Source: Zizania palustris (lineage: Eukaryota > Streptophyta > Magnoliopsida > Poales > Poaceae). Taken from it: a stretch of 64,000 nucleotides of DNA. The stretch's first letter is position 1. Each line of letters opens with the position of its first letter. The stretch covers positions 61,886,330 through 61,950,329 of the forward strand of contig JAAALK010000079.1 in NCBI GenBank assembly GCA_019279435.1, in the 5' to 3' direction. The position numbers and the translations under genes were made by a program. Under the pieces are notes generated by a model that worked only from the letters and a program-made list of their open reading frames with translations, searched no databases and had not been told where the DNA came from. Of this stretch, positions 1-10,820 are shown piece by piece.

Positions 1-3000
1 TCATTGAAACTTTCATTGCTGTCTCTATCTCCTTGGTGGCCTCCAAAGCAATAGCATTAGCATTAGCAACTGCTGTAGCAACCGTTCCTAATGTAGCAGG
101 AGAGCCATTTCCAGCCAATGAATTCACTGCCTCTTTATGCGCTCGTAGTACTAATTGGGTTGCACTGTTTAAAAAGGATAGATAACATCAGCCCAAGATA
201 GACAAGACGCAACAACAGGAATAAGAAATCTAAGATGGTATAATAGCACCACAATGCACTGAACTAGCTGGATACCCAAAAAAACCTAGTTGGTTACAGG
301 AGTAAACCATATAGTTGTGATGAATTAGCTACAATACATTCCAAAGGGCCCATAGGGCAAATATGTACAAGAGAAGGGCCCAAAGGGCAATAGTACAAGA
401 GAAGGAAAGCTTTACAAATAAGCCCTTATACAATATAGTATATCTCTACACCCCCCCTCAAGCTCAAGGTGGATCAACGACATTGAGCTTGGAAAGAAGA
501 AAACAATGCTGAGCTCGAGTATGGGCCTTGGTAAGCAAGTCGGCAAGCTGAATCTCCGAGGGCACATACTGAAGAGCAACTATCTTGTTCTGGACAGCCG
601 ACCTAACATAGAAGCAATCAATTCCAACATGTTTGGTGAGCTCATGCTTCACCGGGTCCTGAGCAATACTGATAGCACCGGTACTATCACAGTGCACAGG
701 CGTAGGGGAGGAGAGAGCAACACCAAACTCAGCCAAGAGCCACCGTAGCCAAGTCACCTCAGCAGTCATACAAGCCAAAGCACGCAGCTCAGCCTCAGCA
801 CTAGAGCGAGAAACAGCAGTCTGCTTCTTGGTCTTCCAGGCAATCAAGGAGGAACCGAGGAAGACACAATAAGCAGAGAGGGACTTGAAGTCTGAAGGAT
901 CAGAACCCCAAGTAGCATCAGAGTAAGCATGGAGCTGAAGGGAGCTGGAACTAGAGAAAAACAAATGTCGGTCGATAGTGCCACGAAGGTATCGAAGGAC
1001 GCGAAGGAGATGACTATAGTGGACACTAGTGGGAGTGGACATGAACTGACTCAGGATGTGAACGGCATAAGAAATGTCAGGACGAGTGATGCCAAGATAG
1101 ACAAGACTACCGACAAGGTGACGATAGCGAGTGGGATCCTCAAGAGGAACACCGTCGATGGCACGAAGACGAGTGTGAAGCTCCATAGGAGTGTCCACAG
1201 AGCGGTGATCAGTAAGACCCGCACGATCAAGAAGATCATGAATGTACTTCCTCTAGGAGAGGTAGTAGCCGTTAGGTGTGGATGTGACCTCAATCCCAAG
1301 AAAATAGCGAAGAGGACCCAAGTCGGACATGTGAAACTGCTCACTGAGACGAGCCTTAACAAAGGCAATATACTCAGAATCATCCCCCGTGATGAGCATA
1401 TCATCCACATAGAGAAGAATAAGGGTACGACCACGGGGGGAAGTGTGAACGAAAAGAGCAGGATCATGTTGACTAGCAACAAAACCAGCAGCAGTGACAA
1501 CCGAGGTGAAACACTCGAACCAAGCACGAGGGGCTTTCTTGAGGCCATAGAGAGAACGGCGGAGACGACAGACATGGCCATCGGGAACAAGATAGCCAGG
1601 AGGTGGATGCATATAGACCTCATGCAGCTCGCCGTGAAGAAATGCATTCTTCACATCAAGCTGAGATAGTCCACCGACGAACAGAGGCCACTGCAATAAG
1701 AGTATGAACGGTGGTCCTATGCGCAACAGGAGCAAAGGTCTCCTCATAGTCACGACCATACTCCTGCTGAAAACCACAAACAACAAGACGCGCTTTATAG
1801 CGCTCAAGAGAGCCATCAGAGCGAGTCTTAATCTTGTAGACCCACTTGCACGAGATCGGAACAATAGAAGGAGGACGAGGAACAGGATCCCAAGTGCGGG
1901 TACGCTCAAGAGTAGCAATCTCCTCAGCCATAATGAATTGCCACTCAGGATGAGCAATAGCATCTCGATATGTGGAAGGCTCAGAAAGAGAGAGTGCAGA
2001 GTATGAAGACTCATGAGGCACAGGGGAAGAAGAGGTGGAAGGTGGTGAAGGAAGCGGACGACGAGTATAGTGATAGAGAATGGGAGGACGTGGAGGTAGT
2101 GGTGGAGAAGGAGGTGGTGAAGTGGATGGTGGTGGTGAAGAACAAGGAGGAGAGGATGATGACGAGGAGTCAGACGAAGGCCAAACTAAGTCAAGAAAAT
2201 CAATCGACTCATGAGAGGAGGAAGCATCGGAGAAAAAAGGACGAGACTCATCAAAGGTAACATCATGGGAAACCCGAATGCGACGAGCAACCGGATCCCA
2301 ACAACGACATCCCTTACGCTCGGAGTCATACCCAAGGAAGACACACCGTACCGACTGTGTCGATAGCTTTGTCCTCTCACAAGGCTGGAGAAGAACAAAG
2401 GCAACACAACTGAAGGAACGAAGGTGGCTATACTGAGGCGGTCGACCAAAGAGACGCTCAAGTGGAGTGACACCATGAAGAGTGATAGAGGACTGAATGT
2501 TTACAAGGTAAACAGCAGTAGATACAGCTTCAGCCCAAAACTGAGGAGGAACAGAGGAGGCAAGTAATAGTGCCCGAGCAGTCTCAAGAAGGTGACGATG
2601 CTTACGCTCGGCCACACCATTTTGAGCATGGGCACCAGTGCACGAATACTGAGGAAGAGTGCCCTGCTCAGAAAGAAACTGACGAAGAGAACGAGATAGA
2701 TACTCGCCAGCAGAGTCAGCACGAAAAACACGAATGGAAGAGTCAAACTGAGTGCGAACCATCGTAGCAAAGGCCTGATAAGCAGTAAGCACCTGAGCAC
2801 GGGACTCCAAGAAATATATCCATGTGAAACGAGAGAAATCATCAATAAAGATCACATAATATCGATGTCCCCCTTTCGAAACGAAGGGAGTAGGTGAGGA
2901 GCCATGCTGAATAGCGTGGGCCTCATGGCTCCAGAAGTGATGAGTCATTGTCAACGATAGTCAAAGAGGACTGAAGAAGAAGAAGAGATCTGCTGTTTCA

Positions 3001-6000
3001 TGGGCCGCGTGTGACTCAGGTACACGGGCAGCGAGCGACTGTCGGGCAGAGGAGGCTGCGAAGTCGGGCTGGCCCAATCCGGGTGCATGGGCCAGAAGCA
3101 GTGGAAGACCCACTGGGCTGTTGACCAGGACTGACTCAGGTACACGGGCGGTGAGCGATTGCCGGGCTGAGAGAGCTGCGGAGTCGGGCCGGCCCAATCC
3201 GGGTACCTGGTGCAAAGCCGGTGGAGGCTTTGTCAGTTTCAGCGTAAAACTGACAACCGTTGATTCTGTATCCGACTGTCCAGTAGAGAAGCCGTAGTCA
3301 CTACGAAAACTTAGCTTCCGGATAAGTCATCTGTAACTCTAGGCCCACAGTCAGTCAGTCGTGTCTGTAAAAATTCCTAAGGGCAGTAGAGTCTTTTCCT
3401 TTATTTTTGAGTCTGTAAAAACCCTAAGGGGCTGGTAGAATATTCCTAGTGTTGGGCTGCCTATAAATAGGACCCCAATCCCTAGGGTTTGGACTACCCC
3501 TTTTGGCTGAAATCACATCTACTCTATTGGGTCATTTTGCCTCTCGTTTTCTCTCTCCTGTGTGCGCCGCGAGGCTTTGCTCCTTCCTGTCTTTCCATTG
3601 CATTTGCTCTAATCTCTTGGATACATTAAAGCCTTGGTCCCTGCTGATTTTATTTGTTGCACTTGTTTGGTTTGGGGAGTTATTGCTTCAGCTACGGGCT
3701 GCAGAATTTACTTCGTGAGAAGAAGCTTCTTCTTTTGCTTCTGTTCTTCACAAACTGAGTACTAGTTCTTGCTGTTGCAAGTAGTACTACTTTCCTGTAG
3801 CTACAGTAGTCTGTGCAGCTTTTCACCTTCTACTGCACAGCCTTTTGATCGAGGCTGACAGGGTCTGTCACCTTTTTGGTTGTGTTTCGAGCGAAGCTAC
3901 TCTCTGTTCGAAGCCCCTCAGTTTCGCGAGGCAGGCTTCGATCTATCTCCTTCGATGGCTTCGTTCGATCTTCGGTATTTGGTTTGCGTTCTGTGTTGCT
4001 AAGCTTCGAAGCATTCTTCTGAACGTCAGTATCGCATACTTCGAACAATAGTGCGAAGGGGCTTCGGCCCTATCTGTTCGAAGCCCATACTTAGACAAGT
4101 TTCGAAGTTGGGTTCGAAGTTTGTAGCCCCGCTAGGCCTCGCACTGACTTCTGTGTAGCGTGTCACCCTTCGCCTATCTTTTCGGAGCTGACTCTTTTCG
4201 AAGGTAGAGCATTGGCTTCGGATTTGGTTTTCTGTCGTGTGACAGGCTTCACTTCTTTGTTCGAAGGTTGTCCGTTTGTGTGTTGTGTTCGAAGCTTTCT
4301 GTTCGAAGGTTTTGCTTCGAAGCTTTCGGTTCGAAGCTGTGTTCGAAGTTCAGTCTTCGAAGTACATACTTCGAACCAGGCTCCGGCATTGTCTTACTTC
4401 GCTCCGAAGTACACTTCGCATCTTGCCACTTCGAACTAGGCTAGACCGTGTCACCTTCGGCTTCTCGAACAGACTCCGTCACCAACCTCCGAAGCAGACC
4501 TCGACGTGCGAAGGGGGCTTCGCCAAGTTCCGAACAGGAGACAAATTTGGACAGTAACTTCTCTTTTCATTTTACACATACTTAGATCATTTCATTGAGA
4601 AGTTTAGGCCTGTTTCAACTTGTTCATCTGCCTAGTTGCACTACTTTAGTTTTTACACGGTTTATCATCAGTTGCTTCTAGGTTAGAAACCCTTAGACTT
4701 AGGCCTTCTGTTTATTTTCTGCTGCGTAGTCTGTTGAGGTGCGTTGGGTATTGGGAGCAGGCCATTGATTCGAAAGAATTTTTAAGGCGCCCATTCACCC
4801 CCCTCTGGTCGCTACTTTCGGTCCTACAGTAGGGCCCCATACATCAGAGTGAATGAGATCAAAAGGTCTAGTGGACACTGTCTGACTAGTAGAATACGGA
4901 AGTTGTATCTACTTGCCAAGTCTACAACCCATACAAGAGAGGGAGGTATCACCAGAAACCTTCCCAAGAACTCCACTAGTAACAAGAGATGACAAACGGG
5001 ACCCACACATGTGACCTAGATGATGATGCCACTGAGCAAAGCTAATGGAGGTGGAGACGACAAAAGGAGTAGCATCAACAGTAGGAGTCGAATAGCACGA
5101 AGTAGAAATGGGAGGAAGATGTAGCCAGTCAAGCTCCCAGAGGCGAGGAGGATCATGGAGCCGGTGGCCAGAACCAACTAGAGTCCCGGTGCGACGATCC
5201 TGAACAGAACAAGAATCAGAATCAAGAATGATACGACAACCATGATCAGTAATCTGGCCAGCAGAAATAAGCTGCAAGTGAAGTTGAGGTACATGAGCAA
5301 CAGACGGCACATGAAAATGGGAAGTGCTAAGAATGCCATGACGAGCAATAGGAAGAGGAGTACCATCAGCTGTCTTAACAGACACAGGAAAAGGAAGCGA
5401 ACTCAAGGAACTAAGATGAGTAGAGTCATGTGTCATGTGAAAAGAGGCGCCAGAATCAAGAATCCAAGCTGACTGAGTACTTGGTTGTGGTAGCTGAGGA
5501 GACTGAGCGGCGGCAGAAGATACCATAGTTCGATCTGAAGAGGCAACACGACGCTCCAGACGATCCATCCGTCTGGTGAGCTCAAGGACCCAATTCGTAG
5601 GCGACTGAGAAGAACCCCGAGAACCACCTGTGAGAGGGCCGCTGTCGACACTGCTCAATCTTGTGAGTCCTAGACTTGCAGTAGCGGCAGAAGAGAGCGG
5701 CAGTTGTGCCACCCTGAGTAACATGTCTTGGAGTTGAAGTAGGTGTAGAAGGTACAGGAACGGGAGGACAAAGAGTAGTCATGGTGAGAAACCCTTGCTT
5801 CTTTTTTTTGGCAATCTGTCTCAAAAAAAACAGGGCTCTGGGCCTCTCTGCCCGTCACGAGCAGAGGGCGAGGAGAGGAGAGCGGCCGGACTGCCGGACC
5901 TGCAGGCGCAGGCAGGGGCGGGCCCGAGTAGGAGGACAGGCGCGCGGCGGCGCGACCTCACGCCCGGGCAGGCGCACGACAGGAGCAGGCGCGCGGCGGC

Positions 6001-8344
6001 AGAATCTGGCACGCGGCGGCTGGATCTGGCGCGCGGCGGCTGGAGCAAGCGCGCGGAGGCGCGCGGAATCAGGAGGAGGGGAGGAGCTAGAAATCCTAGC
6101 TCTGATACCATGTGATGAATTAGCTACAATACATTCCAAAGGGCCCATAGGGCAAATATGTACAAGAGAAGGGCCCAAAGGGCAATAGTACAAGAGAAGA
6201 AAAGCTTTACAAATAAGCCCTTATACAATATAGTATATCTCTAACAATAGTCACATATAATTCTTCCAATTCATTCAAAAGTATCTTCTTGTTAATTTTA
6301 CACTGTAATAGAGGATAAATTAAGGGAGTATAAGACTGCAAACAAGCAAATTCTCGTCATGAGATTTTCACTCAATTCACAGATCTACATCATGGTAATG
6401 CTAGTTTCCATTGGGACACTGATGCTACTAGCACCCCATGATCAACTCAGCAATAACCTCCCTCACATGGTGCATTTGATGAGATCATGGTATGCTCTGA
6501 GTAGAGTTTGCCACCCGTGTAACAGTTACTTCAAGATGCATCACAAGTTGTAATTCAAATGCAAGTGTAGAACTGGAGTTTTCACTGTGGTAGAATTCTT
6601 GTGTTCTGTAAGTGTTAGCCCTTATGGTATAACCATATAAGTGAGGTCAGTATTTGACCATTGTAAGTTGCAAAGTTTCTCATTTAACAGAGTGGTAACA
6701 ATTCTCCTGCTTCCACCTTTTTTGGAGAAAATATAAATCACATTGATTGGACGGTTCATATAGGAGTATATGTGTTTGCCATAATGTTTAGGGTTTACAT
6801 GGTATGTTCTCCTATCAATATAGAACAAAAGCATAACTGCATAAGCATAAAAAAGACATTTGTATATCAATGGCAGTGGGCGGTATTCCAGGAGTATAAC
6901 AACATTTGATGGGACATAAGGACATGGATCAGGAAACTTACTGCAGTGCAGATACCCAAGCCTTTGCAGCACCCGGGGTTTCAGCACAAAGAAAGTAATC
7001 CTTTTTCTGAGGAGTTCCCATGTCTATCTGAGGTAAAGGAATACTAAAAACTAAAAGCATATACTAAAAACTAAAATCATATACACTTGTTAAGAAAACA
7101 TTCAGCGAGTACATAGGATACAGAAACAGCAGCCCTCATACTTTGGCATCCCTCTGTGTGAACTTGAAAGGTTATATAAGCTCAAAATTTCAAAACACCA
7201 TACCAAGAAAAGATTCTGTACAGCAAATAATCTTACTGGAAATTCACAGGAGACAAAGTAATGGTGCTTGAAGCATCAAATAGAATTGCTCCCTTAATGG
7301 CAGTTTCATTTCTCCGTATTCTGCAACAAGGGAAAAAGTAAAACTGAATATCGAGATAACAGCAGGTATTTAATTTGTATTCTCAGTTTATAACTTTCAA
7401 ACTTGTTTATACTTGTATTCCATCTTTCCTGAAGTTGGGTCTAATATTACCCATCTCTCGTTCCATTTCCTCAGCTGCATAAGAAACAAATTCAACAAGG
7501 TCAAATTGCTAGAGTGATGTTTTTCATGTGAAAAAAAATATGTTTGCTAGTTTGCACTAATTGCATTTAATTGAACAGAATTGGTCCTAGTCAAATCACA
7601 AGATTGTATTTTCTTTGTAAGTAGCAAGTATGCAGTGCATCAATATTCAATATATCAATGGTAGGCATACCGTGAGTTGTGTCTAAGTGAACAAAAGATC
7701 CTTGTACCCTTGGAATAAGATTCAATTGGCTTCCCCTTTCTCTCTAGTCTCTCCACTAGAATCAAATACCATAATACATAATACAGTTAAACAAGCATGA
7801 CAGCACCTACAAATGTCAATGCAGTAATCCTAGCTGTCATCCACCAAATTTCATATACTCCCTAACATTCCAACAAAATCACACCAAAGAAACCGAACAC
7901 AAAGGCGGCACTCATATAATCGAACCATAATTTTCTACCAACCACACATCAAAATGCTAGTAATCACAGTCTAACACCAAATTCAGGACCGATCAAAGCT
8001 GTAGCTTCCAACACCAGAACCCCATCGGCCAAACCTAGCACCATAATCGAATATTTACACGGCTAAAGCAATCCATCAGACCATCACCCCCAATACGATC
8101 GGCGAGAGCAAGATGCGCCATACCGTCTCGGATCGCTTCAGCAGGGGGCCCTGCAGCAGGTACCTCCCGGACCCCGACGATAGCTGCCGCTTCACCTTCT
8201 CCAGGCTGCTCTCAGTGTCCCTGGCCCTCTGCACAAATCCCCAAAAAAATTCATAAAGATCAACGAAAATTTTGGGAAAGTCCCAGAAACATCCGGACGG
8301 ACCGAGGAGGAGGGGCGTACGGGGGAGCTGCCGTTGGTGGCCAT
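1..8344 (-). CDS. SWAP70A: SWAP70-like PH-domain protein, 5' seven exons (gene runs off the window)
   Basis: Minus-strand exons by splice sites and phase: 8344-8321 (starts MATNGSSP), 8228-8124, 7474-7413, 7320-7237, 7153-7122, 7023-6942 and 164 to the window edge. All junctions are GT-AG and the joined frame stays open for 184 codons. The product starts with a short basic leader (SLEKVKRQL), then a pleckstrin-homology domain at about residues 28-135, with LQGPLLKRSE, LRKWNERWVILD, TPQKKDYFLCAE and the C-terminal helix around PGAAKAWVSAL. Exon 7 continues with HATQLVLRAHKEAV and an Ala-rich helix. This arrangement matches plant SWAP70 proteins, in which an N-terminal PH domain precedes a DH-like Rac/Rop exchange region; the rest lies outside the window. 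Intron 6 (165-6941) is swollen by a Copia element. The symbol rests on remembered rice homology and synteny. Confidence 0.82.
316..450 (-). repeat. 3' LTR of the Copia element
   Basis: A 135-bp partner of the 5' LTR, differing by one substitution in the mid-region and one base near its end (CTACA versus CTAACA on the plus strand). The target duplication ATAGT lies at 311-315. Confidence 0.92.
451..459 (-). other. Polypurine tract of the Copia element
   Basis: Minus strand GAGGGGGGG lies immediately before the 3' LTR, the expected position for the plus-strand DNA primer. Confidence 0.8.
464..2894 (-). pseudogene. Copia polyprotein, 3' part: integrase core, reverse transcriptase, RNase H
   Basis: Resumes after the nested insertion with PFVSKGGHRYYVIFIDDFSR of the integrase core. 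A Pro/Ser-rich linker and the reverse transcriptase (KWVYKIK, YKARLV, LDVKNAFLHG, LYGLKKAPRAW, YVDDM) follow, then RNase H ending LLTKAHTRAQH. Two lesions are visible: a one-base deletion near 1661-1667 that breaks the frame before LDVKNAF, and an in-frame TAG at 1253-1255 where family members normally have a glutamine codon before RKYIHDL. The end at 464 lies just inside the polypurine tract. Confidence 0.88.
3009..3211 (+). repeat. Imperfect tandem duplication in the solo LTR
   Basis: Two copies about 120 bp apart share ACTCAGGTACACGGGC, then a GCGAGCGA/GTGAGCGA segment and GGCCCAATCCGGGT. LTR U3 regions often carry such repeats. Confidence 0.75.
3472..3479 (+). promoter_or_regulatory. TATA box of the solo LTR
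   Basis: TATAAATA lies in a CTATAAATAGG context about 580 bp into the LTR, with an AT-poor leader after it. This is a typical LTR promoter arrangement. Confidence 0.6.
4829..5781 (-). pseudogene. Copia polyprotein, 5' part: residual gag, protease, start of integrase
   Basis: The reading begins near 5781 (MTTLCPPVPVPS). It contains one zinc knuckle of the form CX2CX4HX4C (CRYC...H...C, about 5690-5650). The frame then shifts by one and continues into the aspartic protease signature ILDSGASFHMT (about 5450) and the integrase zinc-binding region with WHHHLGHM and a distal CMGC. The capsid part of gag, normally about 200-300 residues before the knuckle, is absent. The frame stays recognisable up to HSDVWGP, where the nested solo LTR begins. 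Not able to make a full polyprotein. Confidence 0.85.
6099..6110 (-). other. Primer-binding site (initiator tRNA-Met)
   Basis: On the minus strand TGGTATCAGAGC directly follows the 5' LTR. It is complementary to the 3' end of plant initiator tRNA-Met, the usual Copia primer. Confidence 0.9.
6111..6246 (-). repeat. 5' LTR of the Copia element
   Basis: A 136-bp terminal repeat nearly identical to 316-450. On the minus strand it begins TGTTAGAGATATAC and ends TTCATCACA. A TATA-like stretch lies near its start. It is flanked outside by the target duplication ATAGT and inside by the primer-binding site. Confidence 0.92.
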
Positions 8345-8957
8345 GCCGTGAGTGCGGGCTGTGGAGATTGCAGGGCTAGGGTTTTGGAGGGCGGAGACCG
8401 GCGGTGGCGGTGGCGGCGGCGGCGGGTCGTGTCGGTGGAGGAGGGCGGTGCGCGACGGACCGGCCGGTGGGGCGCGTCCAGATCGGTGGAAATCTCGCGG
8501 CCGGAAATGAGAAATCCTCCTGCTACGCTACCAGAGGCTACCCGCGAGCTGCCGGGTCATGTAGCGTGGGCCCGCATATGCTGTCACGGCTGTCAGTGAT
8601 TGGCTGCTTGCTTTGACTACGTATAAAATGATTTTGTTTGTTTTATTTTTAAAATTGCGTTCCCATGAGCTGCATTTTGTATTGCGGAAGGTATTTTGTA
8701 TCGCGGGAGGCTCAACTCTACGAAGTTTGCTGCTTCGCGAATATACAGAGTTAAGATGTTTGTGATAATTTTATCCTACTACACTCCACGATAGAATTGA
8801 GAGTTGAATCTCTTTCAAACAAGGCTTAAGTACTAACTCATTAGTGTATTCCTACTTTTGTCCAAAACAATGCATTAGGTTTAACCAAGTTTATAGCCAC
8901 AATAAACTATGGAAACATATTTAATTTGTTCGTGAAATTATTCGTTTTGAATACTTA

Positions 8958-9503
8958 GGACGCGTTTGCTTCTACTGTGAGTTGTGAAAAAACTATTATG
9001 AGATATCTGTTGTGAGTTGTCTACTGTGGAAAAGCTAAAAGTCGTTTGGTTGAAGTTGTTGTGAAAAAATATTGTGAGCTGATTGTTTTTTATAACTGAC
9101 ATAATTTTCATCATTATAATATTTCATATATATATAAAAAAAATAGTAAACAATCAACATTAATGCAACTAAATAACTAAAAAATATATTAGATAAATAA
9201 AAAAGTTCATAATTCATCTTATAAAATAACCGGCAACCACATAGCTATCTCATGAAATTGTGCAATACAATACAAAATATAATGATGTTAGATCAATCAA
9301 GACACCTTGAATTCATGTTATCCAATTTGTACTAAAAATAAAAAATAGAAAAGCAGAAGCAGAAAAGTAAGATCCAAGCTACTTTCAAATTTATACTAAA
9401 AAAGCTGTTTTTCGTGAGAGAAGCAGATTTAGTAAACCTGTTTGGTTCAACTTCTACTTTTTCACAGCAGAAATAGATTTCAAAAGCAGAACCAAACATA
9501 CCC
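8958..9503. mobile_element. Tourist-like MITE (probable)
   Basis: About 545 bp with ends GG....GTTTG and CAAAC....CC, flanked by TTA on both sides (8955-8957 and 9504-9506). Both ends carry related CTTCTACT/TTTCACAG motifs. The TTA duplication and GTTTGG-type ends fit PIF/Harbinger MITEs. It lies upstream of the SWAP70-like gene. The terminal match is imperfect. Confidence 0.5.
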
Positions 9504-10248
9504 TTAATAAAACTTGCACCCTTAATAAAACTTAAAACAGTTTGACTTCAGAAACTAAAAATACACTTATTTTAGAATAGATGAAGTACGTTGATATAAC
9601 ATATTGGTGTCATTAATTGAGAATATTTTGGTATACCATAAACGTTAACCTTAAACCTTAAGTTCAACTCTAACTTTGTATACACCCTATACCCAGCTCC
9701 CCCTATGTTAACCTAGCAATTTTCTCACCACCGTCCTTGTGAGCTTTTCCTTAATGAGATGTGAAAAACATACATTGTTTGGTCCAAGTAGTTGTGGATG
9801 TACAATAGAGTGGTTTTATGATTCTTAATAATAAAAAAAATGATGTTTCAGTACATATCTCTTTTTAAGGATGTATAAACTTGAACTGACGACTCTAAGC
9901 GTATTTAGTTGTTTTAATCCCAACACCTCTAGTTAACATGTTACTTATGTAAAGCTTTTAGGCCAACTAAATATTTCTAGCAGCTGAAAACTTCCCAAAC
10001 AATAATTAAAATTTCCAGATTTTAAAATTTTCAAAACCCAGATACTCCTCAATAATGCCCTTATTTTAGTTGACATGTATCTCCACTTTTGCATTATGGG
10101 TACTGAACCTTGGTTGATGTTGCCTCAGTTACGCTCAGCTGTTGCTTAGCTCTAGTGCAGCACCGTGGAAAATAATGTTGGTTCCTTTCAAAAGTAAATA
10201 AAATTACTGTGCAAGTTAGTCACATTTCATTTCCATAGGATGGATGTT
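9504..10248. other. AT-rich intergenic DNA, no gene seen
   Basis: No conserved reading frame. A short direct repeat CCCTTAATAAAACTT occurs twice near 9501-9533. The rest is low-complexity AT-rich sequence between the MITE and the Mutator-like MITE at 10249. Confidence 0.5.
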
Positions 10249-10416
10249 GGGAAAATATCCTATGCAATCGTGCGATCTAGTATATCCAATCAAGATCCAA
10301 CGGTTACATATGAAAAAAGTAAAAAAATACTAGATTTCATATATAACCGTTGGATCTTGATTGAATGCACAAAATCGCACGATTGTACGATTGCAGATTG
10401 CACAGGTTATTTTCCC
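10249..10416. mobile_element. Mutator-like MITE with 9-bp target duplication
   Basis: A 168-bp inverted repeat starting GGGAAAATATCCTATGCAAT and ending with its near complement. The arms share ATCAAGATCCAACGGTTA. Flanks ATGGATGTT (10240-10248) and ATGAATGTT (10417-10425) match at 8 of 9 positions, the length made by Mutator-like transposases. The terminus is related to the element at 30900. Confidence 0.75.
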
Positions 10417-10425
10417 ATGAATGTT

Positions 10426-10660
10426 TTGACAACTCCAAACCTCATCGAGAAGATGAATATGCTCGCAACCGTACAGGATATGAGGATATCCATCAAGTGA
10501 CAGGAACATTCCAGCAATTGTCAGGGTCACAAATTCTATAGCATTGGAGATTGCACTGTTGGACAAGTGCTCCACAGAGATTTTCTTCAGATATACACGG
10601 TGCAGGAAGGGAGAAACAGCGTGCTGGAACGTGCCAAACGGGCTGAGAAATTCCAGCTTG
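10426..10660 (-). pseudogene. Exon-like fragment, unrecognised, cut at a MITE
   Basis: On the minus strand a TTTTCAG acceptor at 10661-10662 is followed by a frame open for about 78 codons (KLEFLSPFGTFQHAV ... VTLTIAGMFLSLDGY) that runs into the MITE at 10249. The composition looks like a membrane-associated protein, but I do not recognise the family. It lies just 3' of the TLC gene stop. It could be a remnant exon of a lost gene or a chance frame. Confidence 0.3.
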
Positions 10661-10820
10661 CTGAAAATAGCGCAATTTGGCCTAATCTAACTTGTTTGCT
10701 AGTATTTTACATACACTTTTCCTAGTTAATCTGATATGTCCATAGCTTTACACATCAAGATCATATGACAGATCGCTGGGACACCAAATCTGGTTGATGG
10801 TTCTGGGATCTGCGTGCTTA

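Larger units (their letters stand above)
2895..4828 (+). mobile_element. Solo LTR nested in the Copia integrase region
   Basis: A 1934-bp block with TG...CA ends (TGAGGAGCC ... GGTCCTACA) flanked by the 5-bp duplication GTAGG (2890-2894 and 4829-4833). Removing it rejoins the Copia integrase reading in frame. It has no internal retroelement genes, so it is read as a solo LTR left by recombination between the two LTRs of a larger element. A TATA box (TATAAATA, 3472-3479) puts its promoter on the plus strand, opposite to the host Copia. The end resembles the ACCCCCCTCT-type LTR termini seen in large grass retroelements. It carries a tandem pair (3009-3211) and a TTCGAA-rich stretch (about 3890-4530). 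Family not named. Confidence 0.8.
316..6246 (-). mobile_element. Ty1/Copia LTR retrotransposon, gag-deleted and interrupted, in an intron
   Basis: Complete outer boundaries are visible: direct terminal repeats of 135-136 bp with TG...CA ends, a 5-bp target duplication ATAGT (311-315 and 6247-6251), a primer-binding site complementary to initiator tRNA-Met next to the 5' LTR, and a G-rich polypurine tract next to the 3' LTR. Order on the minus strand is zinc knuckle, protease, integrase, reverse transcriptase, RNase H, which is the Copia order. Most of gag is missing: only about 330 bp separate the primer site from the first codons before the zinc knuckle. Pol carries at least two frameshifts and one nonsense codon and is split by a solo LTR. 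It lies in intron 6 of the SWAP70-like gene in the same orientation. The two LTRs differ by one substitution and one indel. Confidence 0.93.

Noticed and set aside
929..2260. Plus-strand frames across the Copia pol region
   Set aside because: Antisense shadows of integrase, reverse transcriptase and RNase H.
5795..6193. Several long GC-rich open frames on both strands near the 5' end of the Copia element
   Set aside because: Arg/Ala/Gly- or Pro-rich composition from GCGCGCGGCGGC repeats in the element's leader; no conserved protein.
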